A stretch of 36,334 bases of DNA from Holdemanella porci (GCF_019052655.1 NZ_JAHQVB010000014.1:1-36334), one strand, 5' to 3'. Positions 1-7,478 are shown, numbered from the stretch's first letter. The notes: a model not told the origin generated them from the sequence alone. A program made the numbers and translations.

Positions 1-1
1 G

Positions 2-231
2 AAAAGCGAGAAAGGAGATGTAAAAGTGTGCAGAGCATTCTATGAAATGTTTGAATAATCAACAAACAGAGGAATCCATATGGTATCAAGCAAGGCACTG
101 AACAAGGTATTGAACTAAATCAATTTGAAGTATATCAAATCATGCTAGACAAAGGTTTTAGTGTTAAAGTTATCGCATCCATTTTCTCAGTGAGCGAAGA
201 ATCGATTAAAAAGTTATTGATGAAAGCTTAG
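2..231 (+). pseudogene. Rpn-family nuclease/transposase remnant (C-terminal end, frameshifted)
   Basis: The window opens inside a broken gene. One frame from base 2 reads GDVKVCRAFYEMFE and then stops at 56-58. The sequence resumes in another frame around 58-91 and continues through QGTEQGIELNQFEVYQIMLD to a helix-turn-helix-like tail ending ESIKKLLMKA at 229-231. This layout, a VCRAFYEMFE-type segment followed by a GxxxGIE repeat and a short helical tail, is typical of the C-terminus of Rpn recombination-promoting nuclease/putative transposase (PD-(D/E)XK) proteins. At least one frameshift plus a stop separates the halves, so the copy is probably dead. The catalytic N-terminus lies outside the window. 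Confidence 0.6.
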
Positions 232-246
232 ATGTCGTAGTATAAT
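217..246 (+). promoter_or_regulatory. Promoter of fluoride riboswitch/antiporter transcript
   Basis: TTGATG (217-222), an 18-bp spacer and a perfect TATAAT (241-246). The expected transcription start near 252-253 coincides with the first G of the aptamer P1 stem, so the riboswitch would sit at the very 5' end of the mRNA. The -35 lies inside the end of the broken upstream gene. Confidence 0.6.
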
Positions 247-252
247 CTCATT

Positions 253-313
253 GGGAATGAAGTTCTCCCTTAGTTGTAAACTAAAACCGCTTTTATAAGC
301 TGATGACTTCTGT
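253..313 (+). promoter_or_regulatory. Fluoride riboswitch aptamer (crcB motif)
   Basis: The crcB architecture can be traced base by base. P1 is GGGA 253-256 with TCCC 266-269. Its loop holds GAAGT (259-263), complementary to ACTTC (306-310), which gives the pseudoknot. A small hairpin follows, TAGTT 271-275 with AACTA 279-283. Next comes the conserved AAACCGC segment and the stem GCTT 289-292 with AAGC 297-300, followed by the hallmark TGATG. This class senses fluoride and turns on fluoride-resistance genes. Here the target is a cation/proton antiporter, one of the known gene classes under this switch. Confidence 0.85.
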
Positions 314-350
314 GTTTTTAACGCGGAAACCATCAGCTTTTCTGCGTTTT
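297..350 (+). terminator. Riboswitch-controlled intrinsic terminator
   Basis: AAGCTGATG (297-305) is complementary to CATCAGCTT (331-339), followed by a T-rich run. The left arm is the same sequence that forms the aptamer's inner stem and the conserved GATG. Ligand-bound aptamer and terminator are therefore mutually exclusive, the expected ON-switch logic. Confidence 0.75.
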
Positions 351-365
351 GAAAGGAGAGATAAA

Positions 366-1550
366 ATGCTGATCAGTCTATCTTATATTTTTCTTGCAGG
401 AATGTTTTTATCTTGGTTATGTAAAAAGATGAGATTACCTGGGCTATTAGGAATGATATTTACAGGAATTCTTTTAGGACCTTATTGTCTTGGCTTGATT
501 GATTCTTCATTGTTGAACATATCCAGTGAATTAAGAAAGATTGCTCTAATTATTATATTAATGCGAGCCGGATTGAATCTTGATTTAAGTGATTTAAAAA
601 GGGTAGGAAGACCAGCCATATTGATGTGTTTTGTGCCAGCTTGTTTTGAGATGGTTGGAATGATTTTGTTGGCGCCAAAATTATTAGGAATTTCTTTATT
701 AGATGCTGCTATTATGGGAAGCGTTGTTGCAGCCGTAAGTCCTGCAGTTATTGTTCCAAAAATGTTACAACTTATGGATGAAGGATATGGAACGAAAGAA
801 AGTATTCCACAATTGATTTTAGCTGGAGCAAGTGTAGATGATGTATTTGTGATTGTGATGTTTACGGCATTTCTTAGTTTAGCCCAAGGAGAAAGCGTGA
901 ATATATTAAGCTTTGTGAATATTCCACTATCCATTCTAACTGGTATTATATGTGGAGCATTATTAGGAAAAGGTTTTGCAATCTTCTTTAAGAAAAATCA
1001 TATGCGAGATACTATAAAGATTTTAGTTCTACTAAGTGTGGCATTTATTCTAGTGACATTTGAGGATGCTTTACCAATTCCATTTTCAGGATTAATTGCG
1101 ATTATGTTTATGGGAATTTTCCTTCAAAGAAATCATTCAGTTGCATCCAAACGACTATCCGTTAAATTTAATAAGTTATGGGTAGGTGCTGAAGTCTTAT
1201 TATTTGTGTTAGTTGGAGCTTGTGTAAATATTTTTTATGCATTAAAAGCAGGCGTTATGGCTATTCTGTTGATATTTGGCGTGCTTTTATTTAGAATGCT
1301 TGGAGTATTTATTTGTTTGTTAAAAACATCTTTGACAAAATCAGAACGCTTATTTTGCATGATCGCATATTGCCCTAAGGCTACTGTTCAAGCAGCAATT
1401 GGCTCAGTTCCTTTGACTGCAGGACTAGAATGTGGACAAATTGTATTGACCGTAGCTGTTTTATCCATCTTGATTACAGCTCCATTAGGTGCATTTTTAA
1501 TTGAACATACATATAAAAAATGGTTAAAAAAAGAACAAAGAGCTTATTAG
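366..1550 (+). CDS. Cation:proton antiporter (CPA family), fluoride-riboswitch controlled
   Basis: A 394-residue integral membrane protein with about 12 hydrophobic segments and the fold signs of the monovalent cation:proton antiporter superfamily: an SPAVIVP stretch (about 125-131) and an acidic pair in GASVDDV (D158-D159) in the position of the ion-binding aspartates. The start chosen is ATG 366, which follows AAAGGAGAG with good spacing. An in-frame ATG at 303 would add 21 residues but lies within the riboswitch and terminator, so it is rejected. Under fluoride control the likely role is ion and pH homeostasis during fluoride stress, because HF entering the cell releases protons. Whether it exports Na+ or K+, or moves fluoride itself, cannot be read from the sequence. 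It ends tail-to-tail with coaX, overlapping by 4 bases. Confidence 0.85.
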   Translation: MLISLSYIFLAGMFLSWLCKKMRLPGLLGMIFTGILLGPYCLGLIDSSLLNISSELRKIALIIILMRAGLNLDLSDLKRVGRPAILMCFVPACFEMVGMILLAPKLLGISLLDAAIMGSVVAAVSPAVIVPKMLQLMDEGYGTKESIPQLILAGASVDDVFVIVMFTAFLSLAQGESVNILSFVNIPLSILTGIICGALLGKGFAIFFKKNHMRDTIKILVLLSVAFILVTFEDALPIPFSGLIAIMFMGIFLQRNHSVASKRLSVKFNKLWVGAEVLLFVLVGACVNIFYALKAGVMAILLIFGVLLFRMLGVFICLLKTSLTKSERLFCMIAYCPKATVQAAIGSVPLTAGLECGQIVLTVAVLSILITAPLGAFLIEHTYKKWLKKEQRAY

Positions 1551-1563
1551 TCTTTGTTCTTTT
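1529..1563. terminator. Bidirectional terminator between antiporter and coaX
   Basis: AAAGAACAAAG (ending 1540) pairs with CTTTGTTCTTT (from 1552), flanked by A-rich sequence on the left and T-rich on the right. It can end transcription in both directions. The arms contain the last codons of both convergent genes, and both stop codons (1548-1550 plus; 1547-1549 minus) are in the loop. Confidence 0.7.
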
Positions 1564-2314
1564 CATATATAACTTTTAATCCTTTGAAAATTAGGTTTGG
1601 ATCATATACATCAATGGATTTTGTGTAGTTACAAACAATTCTTCCTAAACCACCAGTTGCAATGACTTTCATGTCTTTACCAACTTCTTTTTTGAATTGA
1701 GCAATTGTATATTCAACTCCGCCCAAAAATTGATAAAATACACCAGCTTGCATTTCTGTTTGTGTATTTCTTGCCAAGATAGTTTTTGGACGTTTGATCT
1801 CAATTTCAGGAAGTTGTGCCGTTTGTCCCCATAATGCATTTGCTCCTGTTTCAATACCAACACCAATGGCACCAGCTTTAAAACAACCATTTTCATCTAC
1901 ATAGTCATAAGTTGTAGCTGTTCCAAAATCGGCCACTAGAATAGGTCCTCCATATTCACTGAATGCACCAGCACAATCGGCAATACGGTCTGCGCCAACA
2001 TTTCTAGGGTTTTCTAATTGAACACTGATACCACTCTTAATACCAGGACCAACAATAAGTGGTTCGATACCAACAAATTTTTTGATTCCATTTGTGAAGG
2101 AATGCATCACTTTAGGAACAACACTTGAAACAATAACGGCATCAATTTGTTTTTCATGTACATTAGAACGATCCAAAAAATTTTTTAACATAAAACCATA
2201 TTCATCACTCGTTCTTCTTACTTTTGTCGTTAATCGATATGTACCAATTAAATCCTCTTTATCAAAAATGCCAATCGTAATATTTGTATTTCCAATATCT
2301 ACTGTTACAAGCAT
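1547..2314 (-). CDS. coaX: Type III pantothenate kinase
   Basis: CoaX phosphorylates pantothenate, the first committed step of coenzyme A synthesis. The 255-residue protein opens with the ASKHA-fold phosphate loop VDIGNTN (5-11), followed by the conserved GADR motif and a VADFGTATTYD segment that supplies the second nucleotide-binding block. Length is normal for the family. ATG 2314 is preferred because it has GGAGA upstream and places the VDIGNTN strand at the N-terminus. An ATG 18 bases further upstream would overlap coaBC. The gene begins one base after the coaBC stop, so both are cotranscribed and supply successive parts of the CoA pathway. Type III kinases are not feedback-inhibited by CoA and are common in Bacillota. 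Confidence 0.95.
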   Translation of the reverse strand: MLVTVDIGNTNITIGIFDKEDLIGTYRLTTKVRRTSDEYGFMLKNFLDRSNVHEKQIDAVIVSSVVPKVMHSFTNGIKKFVGIEPLIVGPGIKSGISVQLENPRNVGADRIADCAGAFSEYGGPILVADFGTATTYDYVDENGCFKAGAIGVGIETGANALWGQTAQLPEIEIKRPKTILARNTQTEMQAGVFYQFLGGVEYTIAQFKKEVGKDMKVIATGGLGRIVCNYTKSIDVYDPNLIFKGLKVIYEKNKD

Positions 2315-2315
2315 A

Positions 2316-3512
2316 TTATTTCTCCATCTCAATCTCTTTCATCGTTTCTAGAATTTTATATCCCAATTCTTCTTTTGAACACTTAGGCAAATGTTGCGTA
2401 TCATTCTTTCTTAATAAAGTCACAACATTTGTATCTGTCTGAAAACCAGCACCACTTGTGAATAAGTTATTCGCAATCAACATATCACAATTTTTGGACT
2501 CTAGTTTTTTTCGCGCATTTTCCTCTAAATTCTGAGTTTCCATCGCAAAACCGCAAATGACTTGATTCTCTTTTTTATGTTGTCCAATGTAAGCTAAGAT
2601 ATCTGGGTTTTTCACAAAATGAAAAGTAACCTCTTCATCTGACTTTTTGATTTTTTGATCTGCGACTATTTCAGGTCTGTAATCCGCAACCGCTGCCGCC
2701 ATGATGATATAGTTTTGAACATCGAGTCTCGATGTGATCGCATCAAACATATCTTGCGCACTTGTTACGTGTACCATATTAACATCATTAAGATCTTCTA
2801 AAGCAGTAGGACCTGCAACTAAAGTTACATTGGCACCTAGAGCTTTTGCGGCTTTGGCAATCGCATACCCTTGTTTACCACTTGAATGATTGCTTAAAAA
2901 ACGAACAGGATCTAAAGCTTCCTGCGTAGGACCTGCAGAAACTAAAACGTTTTTCCCTTTTAATGTTTGTTCCAATTCAAACTCATGATCAATGGCAGAC
3001 ACAATATCTTGCACATCAGCAAGCTTACCTTTTCCAGTATCATTACATGCCAAATGACCAACAACGGGTTCTACAAATTTATAGCCAAGTTCTTTGGCAA
3101 GTTTAATATTTCTTTGGGTGACCTCATTCTCATACATATGAACATTCATTGCCGGACAAATTAATTTTTTAGTATGACAAGCCAAGAATGTTGTTGAAAC
3201 AATATCATCCGCAATACCATGAACAACTTTGGCAATGATATTGGCTGTAGCCGGAACTAGCACCATGATATCAGCCCATTTAGCTAAAGTAATGTGGGCA
3301 ATTGGATCTTCATTTGTTTCGTCAAACAAAGAAACTTCACATTTATGTTTACTCAAAGATTCAAAGTTGATTGGTTTGACAAATTCTTGAGCATGTTTTG
3401 TCATGACAACTTTGATTTCATAATCTTTTTTGGATAATTTGCTGACAAGATCGCAAGCTTTGTAGGCTGCAATACCTCCAGACACCCCTATAACGACATG
3501 TTTTTTTTCCAT
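2316..3512 (-). CDS. coaBC: Bifunctional phosphopantothenoylcysteine decarboxylase / phosphopantothenate-cysteine ligase
   Basis: This 398-residue fusion catalyses ligation of cysteine to 4'-phosphopantothenate (CoaB, C-terminal half) and decarboxylation to 4'-phosphopantetheine (CoaC, N-terminal half, FMN dependent). In the CoaC half, GVSGGIAAYKA (9-19) binds FMN, H73 lies in the IAHITLA segment, PAMNVHMY (120-127) is the substrate motif and the ACNDTGKG flap (155-162) carries the catalytic Cys. The CoaB half begins near 185 with SAGPTQEALDPVRFLSN and SSGKQG and has a KIKK lysine motif. Start ATG 3512 has AAAGGAG upstream. It heads the coaBC-coaX operon with its own promoter at 3565-3593. 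Confidence 0.97.
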   Translation of the reverse strand: MEKKHVVIGVSGGIAAYKACDLVSKLSKKDYEIKVVMTKHAQEFVKPINFESLSKHKCEVSLFDETNEDPIAHITLAKWADIMVLVPATANIIAKVVHGIADDIVSTTFLACHTKKLICPAMNVHMYENEVTQRNIKLAKELGYKFVEPVVGHLACNDTGKGKLADVQDIVSAIDHEFELEQTLKGKNVLVSAGPTQEALDPVRFLSNHSSGKQGYAIAKAAKALGANVTLVAGPTALEDLNDVNMVHVTSAQDMFDAITSRLDVQNYIIMAAAVADYRPEIVADQKIKKSDEEVTFHFVKNPDILAYIGQHKKENQVICGFAMETQNLEENARKKLESKNCDMLIANNLFTSGAGFQTDTNVVTLLRKNDTQHLPKCSKEELGYKILETMKEIEMEK

Positions 3513-3564
3513 GATTATTGATTCTCCTTTGTGAATAAAATCACGTATAGATTTTCACTAAAAT

Positions 3565-3593
3565 ATTATCCCATATGACATCTTGCTTTTCAA
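3565..3593 (-). promoter_or_regulatory. Promoter of coaBC-coaX
   Basis: Reading the minus strand: TTGAAA (3593-3588), exactly 17 bp, GATAAT (3570-3565). It lies 53 bp upstream of the coaBC start in the divergent gap with the glycerate kinase gene. Confidence 0.6.
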
Positions 3594-3672
3594 GCAACAA
3601 TAAAGTATTAACTATGGATATTTAAACTTATGAAACTGAAAAATTAAAAAAGTGTTTATTTTTTGTGGCATA

Positions 3673-3681
3673 TGGTAAAAT
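3673..3681 (+). promoter_or_regulatory. Extended -10 promoter giving a leaderless glycerate kinase mRNA
   Basis: TGGTAAAAT (3673-3681) is an extended -10 element (TGn plus TAAAAT). The ATG of the next gene starts only 6 bases later, so transcription would start at or within a base or two of the start codon. No convincing -35 and no ribosome-binding site are present. Confidence 0.5.
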
Positions 3682-3687
3682 GTACGC

Positions 3688-4821
3688 ATGAAAATAATTG
3701 TTGCGTGTGACTCTTTTAAAGGTTGTATGTCTTCAAAAGAAGTCGAAGAAAGTATAAAAAAAGGAATATTAAAGGCAAATAATAAACATGAAGTTTTAAC
3801 TTTTCCTATGGCCGATGGCGGAGAAGGAACGGCTATGGTGTTTTGCGATATCATTCAAGGAAAGACAATAGACGTATTAACTGTGGATGCCTATGGTAAA
3901 AATGTATTTACGACATACTGTATTTCTCAAGATGGTCAACTTGCCATAATGGATGTGGCTAGCTGCATCGGACTGAATATGACACCTAAAGAAAAAAGAA
4001 ATCCAATGATCGCATCAAGTAAAGGTGTGGGTATCATGATGAAAGACGCACTTTCTAGAGGATGTAAAAAAATTATTATTGGCTTAGGTGGCAGTGCAAC
4101 AAATGATGGTGGTATGGGAATTTTAAATGAATTTGGGGTTCGCTTTTATAATTCAAAAAGAGAATTGCTTGTACCAAGCGTATATGCTCTTAGTCAAATA
4201 GCTTTTATTGATAAGCGTTATGCAAGATTACCAAAAGATGTAGAAATCGTTTGTGCTTGTGATGTAAAGAATTATTTATTGGGGAAGAATGGGGCTACTT
4301 ATATTTTTGGGAAACAAAAAGGAATTTATTTAAATCAAATGGCAGAAGTCGAAAAAGGAATGGCTCATTATTGTACGAAATTGAAACAGACATTCCATGT
4401 GAATGTGAATGAATTTGAAGGTTCAGGAGCGGCTGGAGGCATTGGATGTGTATTGTTGGGTGTTATGAAGGCAAAAAGAACTTCGGGTATCGATTTAGTT
4501 ATAGAATATTCTGGCTTAAAAAATCATCTTCAAGATGCTGATTTAGTCATTACTGGAGAAGGTCAGACGGATGCGCAGACATTGTATGGTAAATTGCCAC
4601 TAGGAATTGCCCAATTGGCAAGATCCTATAATGTGCCATGTGTTTGTTTGAGTGGGGCTTTAGGCTTAGGTTATCAATCACTTTATGAGCAAGGTATGAT
4701 TGGAATTTTTTCGAGTGCTGATCGTGCCATGTCTTTTCAGATGGCCTTACAGACAGGAAGTGAAAAACTAGAGGCATTGGCTTTTAGTTTGACTAAATTT
4801 ATGGATGGTATTAGAAAGTAG
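3688..4821 (+). CDS. Glycerate kinase (GarK/GlxK type)
   Basis: A 377-residue member of the glycerate kinase type 1 family, which phosphorylates D-glycerate (usually to 2-phosphoglycerate) and feeds it into lower glycolysis. Family motifs are clear: the opening CDSFKGCMSSKEV, MADGGEGT near 42-49, GLGGSATNDGGMG near 133-145, a SGAAGGIG segment and VITGEGQTD near 287-295. Length is normal. The start ATG 3688 has no Shine-Dalgarno sequence and lies 6 bases from a -10 element, so the message is probably leaderless. Its stop is 8 bases before the next gene, a lipoprotein, suggesting cotranscription. The family assignment is firm; the exact phosphorylated position (2- or 3-) is inferred from the family. 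Confidence 0.93.
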   Translation: MKIIVACDSFKGCMSSKEVEESIKKGILKANNKHEVLTFPMADGGEGTAMVFCDIIQGKTIDVLTVDAYGKNVFTTYCISQDGQLAIMDVASCIGLNMTPKEKRNPMIASSKGVGIMMKDALSRGCKKIIIGLGGSATNDGGMGILNEFGVRFYNSKRELLVPSVYALSQIAFIDKRYARLPKDVEIVCACDVKNYLLGKNGATYIFGKQKGIYLNQMAEVEKGMAHYCTKLKQTFHVNVNEFEGSGAAGGIGCVLLGVMKAKRTSGIDLVIEYSGLKNHLQDADLVITGEGQTDAQTLYGKLPLGIAQLARSYNVPCVCLSGALGLGYQSLYEQGMIGIFSSADRAMSFQMALQTGSEKLEALAFSLTKFMDGIRK

Positions 4822-4829
4822 GTTGTTCG

Positions 4830-5339
4830 ATGAAAAAACTATTAACTATATTTTGTGCTTTTGTTCTGTGCATTGGGCTTGTTGGATGTTCTTCAAAAGA
4901 ACCTTTCGAAATTAAAAAAATTACGGCAACAAAATTACAGAAAAAATTAGATCATAAAGACTCTTTTGTGTTAATTATTGAAAGAGAAAATTGTCCTTAT
5001 TGTGAATCTTTACAAGAATATATCAAACAAACAAAGGATGAACATCCAAATCTTGTTTTATATAAGATTGATTCAACAAACTATGGCTTTAGTAAAATTA
5101 GCCAGGATTCTAAGCAGCTACAAAGCTCGACAGAAGATGGAAAGATTCTTTTGGATATGGCTCCATATTTCCTTTATACACCAACATTATATGTGATTGA
5201 AAATGGCAAGGCCACACATGCAGGTATTGGTTATAGTGAAGATGATCATTCAGTCAGTTTATGGGATGTTGATTCTACCGTTGATTTTGATTTGGCAGAT
5301 ACACAAGAGTTCTGGGAGTTTTTAGAAACATATGAATAA
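4830..5339 (+). CDS. Thioredoxin-like lipoprotein with CPYC motif
   Basis: A 169-residue exported protein. The N-terminus is a lipoprotein signal (MKKLL, hydrophobic core, lipobox LVGC with lipidated Cys20). After a short linker a thioredoxin-like domain follows, with the redox pair C55-P-Y-C58 and a later APYFLYTPTLYVIENG segment that includes the cis-proline region. It should sit on the outer face of the membrane and may act as a thiol-disulfide oxidoreductase. A CPYC pair resembles glutaredoxin/DsbA-type active sites, but the substrate is unknown. The ribosome-binding site is weak. The gene follows glycerate kinase by 8 bases and overlaps the asparaginase start by 8 bases, which suggests coupled translation. 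Confidence 0.8.
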   Translation: MKKLLTIFCAFVLCIGLVGCSSKEPFEIKKITATKLQKKLDHKDSFVLIIERENCPYCESLQEYIKQTKDEHPNLVLYKIDSTNYGFSKISQDSKQLQSSTEDGKILLDMAPYFLYTPTLYVIENGKATHAGIGYSEDDHSVSLWDVDSTVDFDLADTQEFWEFLETYE

Positions 5340-6315
5340 GAAGAATATTACAATCATTGCGACAGGCGGAACAATTGCTGGTCGAGGAAGTTTAGGCAAA
5401 AGTGCGAATTATGAGGCGGGCACTTTTGATGTGGAAGAAATTGTTAAAAGTATTCCACAAATTCGTGATTTGGCAAATCTAAATACGATTCAATTATACA
5501 ATGTAGATTCTAATGATATGGGTTTAGATAAATGGATTGAATTAAGAAAAATTTGTCATGAATTAGAAAAAGATCGCTATGTGGATGGAATTGTTATTAC
5601 ACACGGTACAGATACATTAGAAGAAACAGCCTTCTTTTTAAATCTTACTTTGGCATGTCATAAACCTGTTGTCCTAACAGGGTCGATGCGACCTGCAACT
5701 GCAACAAGTGCAGATGGACCTATGAATTTATATCAAGCAGTAGCTTTAGCATGTCATATGGAAGCTTGGCAAGCCGGTGTTTTAGCTGTGATTTCTGATA
5801 CAATCTATTCAGGTAGAGATTTACAGAAAACAAATAGCTATAAAACCGATGCATTTAAAATGGGTGAATTTGGCTCTCTAGGATATATGCGTGATGATCA
5901 TGTGTATTTACTGAATGCACCATTTAAAAAACATACATTCCAAACCATTTTTTCAAAAATGGAATTTGATGACTTGCCTAAAGTAGAAATTTTTTATGTG
6001 CACACAGATTCGGATCCTGAATTGTTAAAATTTATGTTAGGTACGTATGATGGCCTAGTTCTAGCAGGAACAGGTTCAGGGAATTATCCAACAAAAATTA
6101 AAGAAGTTTTAGAAAATTATACAGGAGAATGTACAGTCGTACGTGCAAGTCGCGTATTAGAGGGAGCTGTCTTTGATTCAGAATTTTTTGATTCTAAAAG
6201 AGTCACTATTCCGGCCTATAAATTTTCAGCGCAGAAGGCAAGGATTTTATTGATGCTTGCACTAAATTGTACTAAAAACCATGAAACAATCAAATCTTTC
6301 TTCCAAGAATATTGA
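5332..6315 (+). CDS. L-asparaginase
   Basis: A 327-residue bacterial-type asparaginase, which hydrolyses L-asparagine to aspartate and ammonia. The first catalytic block is IATGGTIAG with nucleophile T14, and the flexible-loop Tyr is probably Y27. A DSNDM segment (59-63) binds the substrate carboxylate, and HGTDT (91-95) supplies the T93/D94 second triad; LTGSMRPA is conserved as well. There is no signal peptide, so the enzyme is predicted to be cytoplasmic, although the internal motifs resemble type II enzymes. It starts inside the end of the lipoprotein gene, has no good ribosome-binding site and is probably translationally coupled. Aspartate produced here could feed NadB, encoded 3.5 kb downstream, but no direct link is visible. 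Confidence 0.92.
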   Translation: MNKKNITIIATGGTIAGRGSLGKSANYEAGTFDVEEIVKSIPQIRDLANLNTIQLYNVDSNDMGLDKWIELRKICHELEKDRYVDGIVITHGTDTLEETAFFLNLTLACHKPVVLTGSMRPATATSADGPMNLYQAVALACHMEAWQAGVLAVISDTIYSGRDLQKTNSYKTDAFKMGEFGSLGYMRDDHVYLLNAPFKKHTFQTIFSKMEFDDLPKVEIFYVHTDSDPELLKFMLGTYDGLVLAGTGSGNYPTKIKEVLENYTGECTVVRASRVLEGAVFDSEFFDSKRVTIPAYKFSAQKARILLMLALNCTKNHETIKSFFQEY

Positions 6316-6331
6316 AAAAACTTTTCTTGTA

Positions 6332-6359
6332 TTGTAAATAATTTTGTAAATGCTATAAT
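6332..6359 (+). promoter_or_regulatory. Promoter of pyrophosphatase-like gene
   Basis: TTGTAA (6332-6337), a 16-bp spacer and TATAAT (6354-6359), preceded by TGC to form an extended -10. The next gene starts 33 bp downstream behind a strong AGGAGG site. Confidence 0.6.
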
Positions 6360-6392
6360 AATCTATAGACTATTACAAGACAGGAGGTTATT

Positions 6393-6782
6393 ATGCAGCA
6401 ATTAGAAAATAACGCATACTTTTGGCAAAAGCTTGATACACTATTGTTGTCTAGCAGTTGTACGATTGACCGACCAAAAGGAAGTACTCACTATAAATTT
6501 ACAAATTTAGTCTATCCTGTAGATTACGGTTTTCTTTCAGATACATTTGGTTCAGATCAAAAACCTATTGATGTTTTCAAAGGTTCTATCGCAACAAATA
6601 ATGTAGATGCGATTGCGATTACAGCTGACATTCTTAAGAAGGATTGTATCGTCAAATTATTGATAGGATGTACAGAAGAAGAAACGATGCGTATTTTAGA
6701 GTTCTTGAATCAAACCGAATTCCAAAAAGCTATTTTAGTACGAAGAGGCAATGATACACCATCATGGTCAAATAATGATTAG
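6393..6782 (+). CDS. Inorganic pyrophosphatase-like protein with altered active site
   Basis: A 129-residue protein resembling the core of family I soluble inorganic pyrophosphatases. It has the RPKGS segment (27-31), LVYPVDYGF (39-47) matching the conserved tyrosine strand, and a DQKPIDV stretch (55-61) in the place of the DxDPxD metal-binding signature. It is shorter than classical enzymes (about 170 residues), like other small Bacillota members. D55 and D60 are kept, but the middle metal-binding Asp is lysine (K57), so normal Mg-pyrophosphatase activity is doubtful. It could be an altered-specificity hydrolase or a non-catalytic relative. It has its own promoter, a strong AGGAGG ribosome-binding site and its own terminator, so it is monocistronic. 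Confidence 0.75.
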   Translation: MQQLENNAYFWQKLDTLLLSSSCTIDRPKGSTHYKFTNLVYPVDYGFLSDTFGSDQKPIDVFKGSIATNNVDAIAITADILKKDCIVKLLIGCTEEETMRILEFLNQTEFQKAILVRRGNDTPSWSNND

Positions 6783-6812
6783 AAAAGACAAGTCTTAGGA
6801 TTTGTCTTTTTC
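6783..6812 (+). terminator. Terminator after pyrophosphatase-like gene
   Basis: AAAAGACAA (6783-6791) pairs with TTGTCTTTT (6802-6810), followed by T. The left arm begins right after the stop codon. Confidence 0.75.
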
Positions 6813-6825
6813 TTATGCGTTTTAA

Positions 6826-6854
6826 TGGAAAAATATGTTGAGTTGATTTAAAAT
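6826..6854 (+). promoter_or_regulatory. Possible rubrerythrin promoter
   Basis: TGGAAA (6826-6831), a 17-bp spacer and TAAAAT (6849-6854). The match is moderate. No clear PerR-type inverted repeat was seen. Confidence 0.35.
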
Positions 6855-6878
6855 AAAGACAGATAGGAGGTCTTTATT

Positions 6879-7421
6879 ATGGAATTAAAAGGATCTAAAA
6901 CAGAAAAGAATTTAATGACTGCTTTTGCAGGGGAATCTCAGGCATGTGTTAAGTATCAATATTATGCTTCACAAGCTAAAAAAGATGGTTATGTAAAGAT
7001 TCAGAACATTTTCACTGAAACATCAAATAATGAAAAAGAACACGCAAAATTGTGGTTTAAGGCTTTGCATGGTGGAAAAGTTCCTACAACAACAGAAAAT
7101 CTAAAAGATGCGGCTGCAGGTGAAAACTATGAGTGGACAGATATGTACGCAACAATGGCTAAAGAAGCTCGTGAAGAAGGCTTTGATGATATTGCTGCCT
7201 TGTTCGAAGGCGTAGGGGCTATTGAAAAACATCACGAAGCTCGTTATAAAGCTATGTTGAAAGATGTTGAAAAAGATGCAATGTTTAAAAAGGCAACTTC
7301 AACTGTTTGGATTTGTTTGAATTGTGGACACATTCACTATGGCGAAACAGCCCCATTAGTATGTCCAGTATGTAATCATCCACAGGCTTATTTCCAAGAA
7401 TTAAAAGATCATTACGAATAA
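6879..7421 (+). CDS. rbr: Rubrerythrin
   Basis: A 180-residue non-heme iron peroxidase that reduces hydrogen peroxide in anaerobes. The N-terminal four-helix ferritin-like domain supplies diiron ligands E19, E52-x-x-H55 and E116-x-x-H119, with further glutamates between 83 and 100. The C-terminal rubredoxin-like domain has the iron cysteines C146/C149 and C162/C165 in CLNCG and CPVC. Length and domain order are those of classical rubrerythrin. The start has a strong GGAGG ribosome-binding site. It lies in a group with a flavodoxin and a ferritin, all flanked by individual terminators, so they may be coregulated rather than one operon. Confidence 0.97.
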   Translation: MELKGSKTEKNLMTAFAGESQACVKYQYYASQAKKDGYVKIQNIFTETSNNEKEHAKLWFKALHGGKVPTTTENLKDAAAGENYEWTDMYATMAKEAREEGFDDIAALFEGVGAIEKHHEARYKAMLKDVEKDAMFKKATSTVWICLNCGHIHYGETAPLVCPVCNHPQAYFQELKDHYE

Positions 7422-7432
7422 TAATATCTCAT

Positions 7433-7455
7433 GGTAGCTTCGGCTACCTTTTCTT
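7433..7455 (+). terminator. Rubrerythrin terminator (UUCG tetraloop)
   Basis: GGTAGC (7433-7438), loop TTCG and GCTACC (7443-7448), followed by a TTTTCTT tract. Confidence 0.9.
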
Positions 7456-7469
7456 ATCCTTGAAAGTTG

Positions 7470-7478
7470 TGCTAAAAT
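7470..7478 (+). promoter_or_regulatory. Extended -10 promoter, leaderless start
   Basis: TGCTAAAAT (7470-7478) lies exactly 6 bases before ATG 7485. This is the same element and spacing as at the glycerate kinase gene, and it implies a leaderless mRNA. Confidence 0.5.

Noticed and set aside
482..934. 150-codon open frame on the minus strand inside the antiporter gene
   Set aside because: It has no ribosome-binding site, lies opposite a clear membrane-protein gene, and its composition is that of antisense to hydrophobic codons.
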